NCBI GenBank assembly: GCA_023974075.1
Contig: CM043801.1
Coordinates: 28,756,504-28,820,503 of the forward strand
DNA length: 64,000 bases
From: Chaenocephalus aceratus
Lineage: Eukaryota > Chordata > Actinopteri > Perciformes > Channichthyidae
Reading direction: 5' to 3'
The position numbers and the translations under genes were made by a program. Shown here one piece after another: positions 55,405 through 64,000 of this stretch. The stretch's first letter is position 1. Every line of letters starts with the position of its first letter. Under the pieces are notes generated by a model. That model searched no databases, had not been told where the DNA came from, and saw only the letters and a list, made by a program, of their open reading frames with translations.

Positions 55405-55620
55405 ATGGCAGTAAGACGATATGGGTCCGTTCTTATTGTGCATCCATGGGTAAAGATAAACGCAACTCACTATTGGTTTCTCAAACAGCATCTCTGTAAA
55501 CTACGTGTATTGTATTCACTGACTTTCACTCTCTGCCTCGTTGTAGCTCCAATAGCTCCAGCCCCCACCCTTCCTGTGAGCACAGTGTGCTCTGATTGGT
55601 CGGGACACGTAACATGAACT
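55405..55620 (-). repeat. Fragment of the AAAGGTCCCATG MITE family
   Basis: Inverted match to about 14000-14200: shared AAACAGCATCTCTGTA-type, CTCTGATTGGTCGGGAC and GTTGTAGCTC blocks. Ends are not defined. Confidence 0.55.
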
Positions 55621-56311
55621 GACTTTCAGGGTACATTCACACCTAATAGTCCGCTCTCTGGTGCGCACCAGACCACAGTTTGTTACATTGTTTCATTTTT
55701 CAGAAGGTTCAGTTTGAAGTGTTTTATCTTTGTGCTGACTCCTTTCAAGCACAGTTCAGATCCACACCAGATTCTCCTTCTCAGGGTGTTTCTGTTTCAG
55801 AGGATGAGTCCTGCAGCTGAAGTTACGGGCTGCATGAGACCTCTTGTCCCACAGAGAAGCTCCTCTTCATCTTACTGGTTGTTGCGTATCACAGGAATGA
55901 AATGACCATCCAGCCAAACTACACATATTTGAAGCTTTTGCTTTGCAGCCAGGTGTTTTTATTTACTTCAAGGAGTGTATGTATCGCTGTGTATGTCTGT
56001 TTGACATTATCAAAGGACTTTGAAGTTCAAACAATTCAAAACATCGAGGTCAAGCTGGGTCAAGATCATACATCTGTTTACCTCAAAGACACATGAAACA
56101 GCACAAATGAAAAACAAAACTTAATGAGAGCATACTTACTCCTGTCTCCTTCTCACACACAATTACTCACACACATACAAGGTATAAGGAGGTATAATAT
56201 GTAAGAGTGTGTATGAGTTTGGGAATGAGGGAGAGAGAGAAAGAAAGAAAGATATGAGGCGAAAACTGCGACTTGCTGTAAACCAAATCTACTGTATATT
56301 GTTGTCTCTGT

Positions 56312-56312
<1 letters not shown>

Positions 56313-56341
<29 letters not shown>
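56313..56341 (+). repeat. (CA)n microsatellite
   Basis: Short pure CA run. Confidence 0.9.
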
Positions 56342-56344
<3 letters not shown>

Positions 56345-56943
56345 GCCGCCGTATCCAGGATTTCCTAAATACCGAGGTAACATGTTAGGGGGGTTCGGGG
56401 GATACCCCCCGAGATTTTTGGGATTTTCATGATCTAGTTAGGTGCTTTTTCAGTCCTGTGGGGGGGTCACACATTGGATAATATATTGATTTCAAACCAT
56501 GTCAGTGGGCTGACAATGTCAGCATCATTTATTGTGTAATAAGTGTAATACATAAGGATCAGTTGATTGTTACTGTTAATGATCTGGACGTGCAGAAGTG
56601 GCTAAAATGATCACAACACATTGTCAACATTCACTTTCCATGTCTCTCTCCTTTCCATAACCTGCAGCCTCTCTTCCATCGTCTTTACTCTCTCTGTCCT
56701 CTACTCTTTCTCTTTGTTCAACCTCTCCCTCGTTTTTAACTTTTCGCTGCTCCTCACTTGTCTCCTCCTCACTTGTCTCCTCCTCACTTGTCGCTCCTGC
56801 CAGTGAATTAAAAGCAATTCAGCTTTAGTTCATTTCACTTGTTTGTTTGCATTATTTTTTATTTAAATCTGTTTTGTTTGATTCTCAAAAGAGAACAAAG
56901 ATGTAAGCAAACAGTGTTTTATACAATTGTATGTTATTATGAC

Positions 56944-57960
56944 CAGTGTGCAAACTATACCACGGTCTCCGGGGGAGCCGGGATTTTTTTGTGTGGGGGG
57001 GGGGGTCAATGCTGATCCGTGCATTAATAGCAACAGCACAGACATAGGCCTATTATAAAGAGAAAATCTGTTGCACACGGGGTGGTGCCACAGGTCTACA
57101 TTTACATGAAACGTCCCGATGGATCATGTTCATGTCAACAGATTTCCCGAGCATGTATGGGCTACGCAAACTTCGATCAACTTGATTATAAATAATCCAC
57201 GGACCACCAATGTAACGTTTGACTGTTTAATGAAATCAACTTAAAATGACTCAAAAACAGGCTACATTGTTTCACATAGGCTATAGCCTATTATGGCTGT
57301 AGCCTACACAGAGCCGAACACATGCGATAAGAGCAGCCAGCGGCACCAACCATGAACAATATTAATATTAATAATACAGCTATAGCACAACACAACCCTC
57401 TCACTGCCTGGAGAGACGCGACGCCACACACACAACACAACGATGCACAAAGCTCTTCAGCCCCCAAGTTAACGTTAGCTGTCAAGTTAGCACTAGCACT
57501 GACCTTAGCTCCCTCCTCTCTCGGTTCTGTTGTAGCAGCAGTCACAACGTACGATGTGCTACCACCAGCTACATTCGGTTGGTCTTCTTGATCAGGTTGT
57601 TTGGCCGTCTTTTTAAAGAAATTGCCCAAAGTTGTTTTTTTCAGCAGCAGCAACAATGCCTGGTAAACATGCAGTGCCAACTAAACGAGCTTGTGAGTGA
57701 GTGGGTAGTGGGTGGAGCTGCGGGCAGCGTTCAAGCAGGCGAAACTTTTTTCATGAATCATAAACTCTAAATATAATTTTATTTCACTTATTTTACACCT
57801 TTGAAAAAAAAAAAAACATGCCCAAAATGGAATTTATTTGGTCATCATATCAGTATTTTAGAGAGCTCCCCCCAAATTTCACAAACCATGTTCCCAGGGG
57901 AGCTCATGTCACCACTAGGGGAGCTATAGCTCCCCCTGCTCCCCTCCAGTTCGCACCCTG
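56944..57960 (-). mobile_element. hAT-like element with 8-bp duplication
   Basis: Ends CAGTGTGCAAACTATAC and CCAGTTCGCACCCTG. Flanks attatgac and agtatgac (8 bp, one mismatch). Contains a minus-strand transposase-start-like frame. Confidence 0.65.
57291..57680 (-). pseudogene. Probable hAT transposase start
   Basis: A minus frame with KKTTLGNFFKKTAKQPDQED resembles the N-terminal FFKK motif of hAT transposases of the zinc-finger MYM/KIAA1586-like group. The rest is low-similarity Ala/Cys-rich sequence. Weak on its own, supported by the surrounding element. Confidence 0.4.
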
Positions 57961-58070
57961 AGTATGACGTCATAACTGCAATAGCTGTATGTTGTTTTAA
58001 AACCATGCCTAATGTTAAACAGATAGATGGGGTTATTAAGCCTACATTCTTTTGTGTGACTGTACCTGCA

Positions 58071-58075
<5 letters not shown>

Positions 58076-58164
<89 letters not shown>
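58076..58164 (+). repeat. (CT)n microsatellite
   Basis: Pure CT, about 89 bp. Confidence 0.97.
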
Positions 58165-58168
<4 letters not shown>

Positions 58169-58241
58169 ACAATACAATGTTATATCTTCAATGTTTTACT
58201 CAAATTGAAATGAAAGAAAAGCATTAAACATTTGTTAAAAG

Positions 58242-59435
58242 CAGTGGTGTAGTGGGCGTTGGACGCGGGGGTACGCCGTACCCCCACTTATTTGGAGCAT
58301 GATCTTTTTTGTAATAGTCTAATCAATATAAAATCATTGCCAGTCTTATCAGTTGCAAGTGTGTATTTGTTGTAATAATGACAAAAACATAATACATTTC
58401 ACAGTAATTATAATAAAAAATAAAAACGATTTCCTTAAAGAATTATGATTAGTCATCACGCTCGTGACCCCGCGGCGAGCTGGGGGTGTGTCAGTGACAC
58501 ACCCACGGCCAGTTTACCGCCCGCCGATCTTGCGGCAGCTCTTTCCCTCAAGAACGCTAACGAAAAATCTCTATAATGGCAGGCAAACATTTTTTACTTG
58601 ACTTCTTTTCTAAAAAGAATATAATTCACAAGAAGAAAGAGTCTAGCAGCACCGAAGCTACAAGTGAAGCTGCTACTAGTACTACAGTACATCATCAGAA
58701 GAGCCGCCTAAAGACGTGGATAATGCTAGCTAACGTGCACGTTAGCTGCGCTAGCAACGTTCCCCTGGCTAGCTCAAGCTCACCTTTCCCAGAGGTATGG
58801 ACGGAGGAGATGTGGCGGAGGAAACAAGAGACATACCCGTGGATAGACTGCAAAGCTGGGAAACTGGGCTGCAAAGTTTGTTCATCCATATCTGATGTAT
58901 CAGTCTTCAAAACGCAAGGTGTGTGTGTGTGAAAAAAGCAGCGCTGCTTATTTGCAATGTAGGCTAGGCCTAATCAGAATAATTTCCAGTCCAGATTTAA
59001 TGTTTGCATTAGTAGGCTATATATATTTTTCGTTTTGTTTATTTAATAAGTTAATTTCAGGACAACTTTGGGAATTTTGTTTGTTTGTTATGAGTTTTAA
59101 ATAGATTTTGAAAGTGGAGATAGAGAGAGAGAAAAGCAGCGCTGTCTGCTTAGTTGCAATACTGTAGTTTATGCAATGTAGGCCTATACATTGTTTATGT
59201 AACGTATGTGCCAGTGTGTCCATGGTTTTGAGTCTGTGTGTGTCTGTTGAGCACAGCGCCGTCTGCTTTTTGCAGTACAGTAAGTAAAGTAGGACTAAGC
59301 ATACCGGTAGTTTCTGTGGACCTGTCTGCCCGTTTTGTGAGTGCACTGCGCGCGTGCGCACTTGTTTGGCATTGTTTGGGATGACCTAATTTAAAATAGC
59401 GTCCCCCCAGTAAAAAAATCCTCACTACAACACTG
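58242..59435 (+). mobile_element. hAT element with perfect 8-bp duplication
   Basis: Ends CAGTGGTGTAGTGGG and CTCACTACAACACTG. Perfect duplication gttaaaag at 58234-58241 and 59436-59443. Carries the first exon of a KIAA1586-like transposase. The rest is deleted. Confidence 0.92.
58576..58932 (+). pseudogene. hAT (KIAA1586-like) transposase N-terminal exon
   Basis: A frame of 118 codons, MAGKHFLLDFFSKKNIIHKK, a Ser/Thr-rich linker, then WTEEMWRRKQETYPWIDCKA and GKLGCKVCSSISDVS. WTEEMW-x-YPWI-GKLGC-VC is the N-terminal zinc-binding segment of KIAA1586/ZNF862-like hAT proteins. It breaks off after SVFKTQG at a GT run (GGTGTGTGTGTG). The catalytic domain is absent. Confidence 0.75.
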
Positions 59436-59726
59436 GTTAAAAGGTAATCCTTCTGACATTGGATGAACGTAATTAACGTTAGCTCTCTAGTTTATTCACG
59501 CAATTTAAACCAAAGTATAGCCTATAGCTGCAATATAAGTTAGTGTGCAAGTTGTCGGACGTCCACTGACTAACGTACAGCGTTCACACAGGATCTGCTG
59601 GTCATATGATGTCCTGATGAGCAGAAACACAAGCAGCCCGCTGGACTCAGATCTCTAGATACCTCATCACTCCTCCGCTGCTCCGGTACAAGTCCGGTGT
59701 AGGTACCAGATGTGTTCGGCCTGTGA

Positions 59727-60304
59727 CTACCCGATCCGTCACCCTGCCCGATCGGTTCTGCGCATGTGCGAGAGGGTCCGCCATGTTGGACAACTCCGGA
59801 CGGCAACACCAGATGGACACTTGACACAGTGGCTTTTAGCAAAGCTCAAAAAGAAAACTCGAGAGAGATGAGTTATTGTTATTACAACGTGACTTCACTA
59901 TTATTTAACAACTCTTTTTATTGGGTTCTTTTATTTGGGTTTAAGTACATTGTCAGAATAAGTGAGGAATGAATTTAACTTCTGTTAGACAGCCATATGC
60001 CATACATTTTTGCATACATTCACAGTAAATATTTATTCAGTATGATAGCTGTCTAACAGAAGTTAAATCTATTTCTCACTTATTCTGACAATGTACTTAA
60101 CCCCAAATAAAAGAACCCAATAAAAAGAGTTGTTAAATAATAGTGAAGTCACGTTGTAATAACAATAACTCATCTCTCTCGGTTTTTCTTTTTGAGCTTT
60201 GCTAAAAGCCACTGTGTCAAGTGTACATCTTGGGTTGCCGTCCGGACTTCCGGACCATCTCGCACACGCGCAGAACCGATTGGGTAGGGTGACGGATCGG
60301 GTAG
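59727..60304. repeat. Large foldback (arms about 270 bp, loop about 42 bp)
   Basis: The left arm from CTACCCGATCCGTCACCC to about 59998 is matched in reverse by about 60041-60304, ending GGGTGACGGATCGGGTAG. Mismatches are few. Open frames in the left arm are short. No flanking duplication identified. Confidence 0.85.
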
Positions 60305-61596
60305 TGACACTGACACCGGGGCTGCAGTCGGATAGTTTAAAAATCAGCTCCTAAGTTCTAACCCTATCGTCTAGTCCTTGACCTCTGAGTGAAACGTCAC
60401 GGGGTTAAGGGATAGTGGATAGGAGAATTCAAAAGGACTTAGGAGAAGAGACTGCGGTACTTTAGAGAATCCGAATGCACTTTCACTATCCGACGTGTTT
60501 ATGATGCGCCAGCGGACGTCATTGTGTGCGTCTGCTGCTGTGGGGAAACTATGGAAACCACAGATTTCTATACAGCGGACTACAACATGGATGTTTAATA
60601 AGAACGAGGGACTCCTGTAAACTCATCTAGAGACTCTGCACCGTGCTCTGGTGCTGCTGCTTTGCTTTATGAACGTGGACAACAGAGAAACAGATTCTTC
60701 AGGACCAAAGTTGGAATTGAAATAAAAAAGGAAAGTGAAACTTCTGCTCGTCCCCCTCTCCCTCCGGTCCACATTAATACCAATAATCCCAATACGTATG
60801 ATTGTATGAACTAAAGATCTTAAAATCAATACAGATGTATTTATTATAAACGTTAGTCCTTAACATCTATCACTGTGTATATCACCATTCAAACATCTTT
60901 TAGAAGTTGAACAAACTCCACACAGCTCAGTAAAGACTGTGAAATGTTGACTTTATTTGATAATTTCAGTGAAAACTAACGTTCATATTTCTCTTTTTGA
61001 TTATAATACTGATGAACGTTCAAAACAAAGCACTTTGGCAACTTACCACCTATGTTTTAAAATGCTTAATAAGCACCGTAACTTTCATGATATCATTTCT
61101 CGGTCATAATCGGTTGTTTCCGTGAACGGCCGACTGTTGAGTGACGGCAAATGCTGCGGCTGCAAGGCATTGTGTTGTGGGGCAGCATTTTCTCCTCTCC
61201 TGCCGGTTTGGGAGGTCCAGTGGTTCCTAAGCTAAAGGAGGTTATAAAGGAAGTTTGAAACCTCCTTTCCTTTCATTCTCATCATTTTAGAGAATTCGAA
61301 CGGCACGTATCATGGCTGCCACTGAGGGACTTCCGGGTCATTTCACTCCTTTAGGAAGGTTCCTAAGCTAAATGGACTATTCGACTTCAGCCCGGGCTGC
61401 AGAGGTTTCATGTCGTCTTCTTCTGTTTGCTTTAACAGAGGCAACGTAGTTATGCAGCGCCCCCGTCGTCAGTAAATGGAAGTACTACAAAGAACCCCGT
61501 TTAGTGCAATTATTTCACAAGTTTTGTTATACGCAGCTCGGAAAATATTACCGAGGTCCGGACCTTGGTGACCTCAATGGTGGATACGGCCATGCA
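60305..61596. other. Intergenic, repeat-like but unassigned
   Basis: Short inverted motifs around GTTCCTAAGCTAAA (61230 and 61365) and TTAGAGAAT (60465, 61290) suggest a degraded MITE. No ends could be fixed and no gene is seen. Confidence 0.4.
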
Positions 61597-61597
61597 T

Positions 61598-61770
<173 letters not shown>

Positions 61771-62636
61771 GAAAAAGCACACTTCCCACCGTCCGGGACG
61801 TGTTATTTACAATATCGGACAAGTTGATCTTTCAATTGACTTATCCGGCGGACAAGTGACGTTTTTCGCCCTCGTTTATTGACAAAATATAGATAAATTC
61901 AGCTCTCTCTCTATGCTCCGTATCAGCTGATCGCTGATCTCTCTTTCTACACACAGCAGATCCGCTGCCCGTTTAACAGCCTCATCTTTGTCAAACTTTC
62001 TAATGTTCTTTCTCTAACACGTAATGAAGGTTATTAAGCGTTTTAGCTCCTATGTTGTTAATATTGACCGCCATTTCCTTTATGAAGTGAAGCAGCCTCC
62101 CTGTCTTTGTCCTCGCGCTGTCCTCACATCCCCGGACCCCCAGACTCGGAGGAGCACAGGGATGTCAGTATTGTTTATGAAGCAGGGTAAAGAAAGTACA
62201 TTATTGAAATGAAAATACTATTTATTTACTTTTACAAACAGTGAGCAGCTGGGCAGCTGCAGCATGTGTATTGCAGGACATGTGTAAGCGTGCAAGCGTC
62301 TTTGAGTTGTAGAACAGCGCTAGGCCTTAGGCTATAAATATAATGTATTATTATTATTATTAGGCCTATGTGTTGGACATGTGTGGTTGGACTCTGTCTC
62401 ACAGGCAGGTTGCAGTGTAACATCAGAGGAGACTGGGCCAATTGTACATTCTCAAACTGCACCACTTAGAACTAACTAAACAATGCAGAGATTATTTTTA
62501 TATAATTGTATTCAATAACCGTAAGAAATTAAACAGTATGAAGTGATTTGTAAATAGGAATACAGATTTGACTTAATGTTTTCATAAATATATTTTTCTC
62601 CCAGTTTGTCATGGGACTTATTTTTACCCTCTCAAA

Positions 62637-62717
62637 GAACCGGAATCGAGAACCGAAAATAACCGGAATCGAAAAGCAGAATCGGAATCGTTAAAATCCA
62701 AACGATACCCAACCCTG
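62637..62717 (-). repeat. hAT fragment (GGGTTGGGTATCGTTTGG end)
   Basis: Read in reverse: AGGGTTGGGTATCGTTTGG followed by GATTCCGATTC, a recognised fish hAT terminal sequence. Left part missing. Confidence 0.5.
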
Positions 62718-62879
62718 TGATGCAGTACAATCTTACCGCTCACTTACGTTGAGCGGTGTCGTAAAAACCGTGGGAAAATGTAAAATACGATGACGAAGAA
62801 GAAGATTCCAGTGGCCCCAATTTTTGTCCATTCTGGACAAGTGAAAAAAGTAAATTGCCAAACTCACTTGTCCATGGAC

Positions 62880-63012
62880 AAGTACTCTCTAAAAACTTTT
62901 TCAACAGTTGTGAAAAAAACAGTTGTGAAAAAAACCTTTTAATATAATGTTTTGATCAAAGTCTTTTGCAGTGGACATTTTTGTCTCGAATGACTAATTT
63001 GCGTAGTCGATT
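62880..63012 (-). repeat. Inverted copy of 52740-52865
   Basis: Shared block CGAATGACTAATTTGCGTAG and GTTTTGATCAAAGTCTTTTG in opposite orientation to 52740-52865. A related block (ACAAATTAGTCATTCGGGAC) recurs at 53870 and 54220. Family unknown. Confidence 0.7.
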
Positions 63013-63111
63013 TGTTACACAGTGAATTAAAGACTGATTTGAAAAATTGGAATTCCAAAATAGATCGAGAAAATAGCCTTGTTACAAAAAATCAGGCCAT
63101 TTGCACTAGTG

Positions 63112-63192
63112 CTGGGGGGAAACGATTATTTTGAAAACGATTAATCGGGCGATTATTTGATCGATTAGTCGACTAATCTAACGATTATTTTT
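63112..63192 (+). repeat. hAT end-like fragment (GATTAATCG-rich)
   Basis: AGTGCTGGGGGGAAACGATT followed by alternating GATTAGTCGACTAATC palindromic motifs resembles terminal sequence of fish hAT elements. Confidence 0.35.
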
Positions 63193-63229
63193 CTGTTGTT
63201 CAATTAATAAAAAACGTAATGTAAAAAAC

Positions 63230-63480
63230 CGTAATGTAAAAAAGTCATCATACCGTCATCACAACACGTACCTTTACAGAGCTTCTAGAGAGATCGTCTC
63301 ACCACCGTAGCTATCAATCTGATCAAAAGACGTGTTCAATGGCATTAAAATGAGAAAAAACGCGGCTGAATCGGTTAATCCATAAGTTTTTAACGTCTAT
63401 GTATTAAAAAATGATAGAATTTATAATGCATAATTCCATTTTAATGTAAAAATCGGAGAGCAAATGCTAGCTGCTAATAG
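63230..63480 (-). repeat. Fragment of the copy B element
   Basis: Inverted match to about 20730-20950: shared blocks include CTTTACAGAGCTT, GAGATCGTCTCACC, TGAATCGGTTAATCC and ATAATTCCATTTT. Ends are not defined. Confidence 0.6.
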
Positions 63481-64000
63481 AGAACCGCAGTGACGCGTCC
63501 TAAAACCCGGATGTAAACTTCTTCCGGTTCCTTCGTCAAAAACGCAATGCAATTTCTCCATAGGATTTTGGAAAATAGCTCGAAATAAGGTCTGTGGTTG
63601 ACACACATTTAAGAGAAGGATCACATTTTGTTCAGCCGGATAATCTCCACATGTCTCTCCTACTTTTATAATTTTTGAATCATAAATCTAGTCGCCAAAA
63701 GCGAAATGCTAACGTTATGCTATAAACGAACTACAAGCCAGTACAGCAGCAGGGTCGCACGACTTCAACGTCACGCCAACTTAAGATCGTTTCAACTGAC
63801 TTGCACTGAAACTGCACTTTGAACACTTTAAATATATTAACATTTTAAACTGTATACCCCGTTTATCTAGGCCCTTTTTGTTTTATGTATAGGCTACATG
63901 TCACACTGTGGGAAACGATATTTCTGGATGTATAACACATGTAGAATTTGTTTACAATAAAGCTGACTTTGACTTCCGCGTGCTTGCATATTTTGCATAT

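Overview
The window looks like teleost fish genomic DNA. It has one multi-exon vertebrate gene on the + strand, dense DNA transposons of fish type (hAT, PIF/Harbinger, piggyBac and Mutator-like candidates), a chromodomain Ty3/gypsy LTR retrotransposon, and very long GT/CA, GA and CT microsatellites. There are no operons or bacterial signals. Most long open frames are translations of microsatellites or pieces of mobile elements. The species cannot be named from the sequence.

The only host gene I can support encodes a voltage-gated calcium channel beta subunit, closest by eye to cacnb2. Eleven core coding exons between 22929 and 40954 have proper AG/GT borders, keep frame throughout and match the exon sizes I recall for the family (123, 59, 110 and 152 bp). 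They encode the SH3 domain, HOOK linker, guanylate-kinase (GK) domain and a long C-terminal tail rich in His and Arg-Asp. The first exon is uncertain. Two starts (11181 and 5321) both leave phase 0 and could join the 22929 exon, which would fit the alternative N-termini known for beta subunits. The exon normally carrying the SYTSRPSDSDVSLEED block is not found intact, but a frameshifted look-alike lies near 12999-13065. A 9-nt microexon candidate lies at 36744-36752 inside the GK-coding region.

Layout: 1-5000, 5' flank with hAT elements and a TTAA-flanked element. 5000-11200, candidate first exons, microsatellites and a tandem-repeat-rich LTR element (about 7560-9949). 11200-31067, long introns with TTAA-flanked elements (13465-14227, 20149-22018) and the gypsy element 24059-30301, whose upstream LTR carries a younger hAT insertion. 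31068-40954, main coding exons, with a piggyBac relic, an inverted copy of a 5'-flank segment and a hAT element in introns. 40955-41880, 3' UTR. 41880-64000, gene-poor DNA made largely of nested transposons: Harbinger-like (41889-43040), a long-terminal-inverted-repeat Mutator-like candidate (44368-48277), MADF-bearing Harbinger copies (50723-52094), a BED-finger hAT (53012-53731), two further hAT elements (56944-57960, 58242-59435) and a 578-bp foldback (59727-60304).

The mobile elements do not work together with the host gene. They mainly date and shape its introns. Calls for elements rest on terminal inverted repeats, target-site duplications and coding motifs read by eye. No database search was possible.
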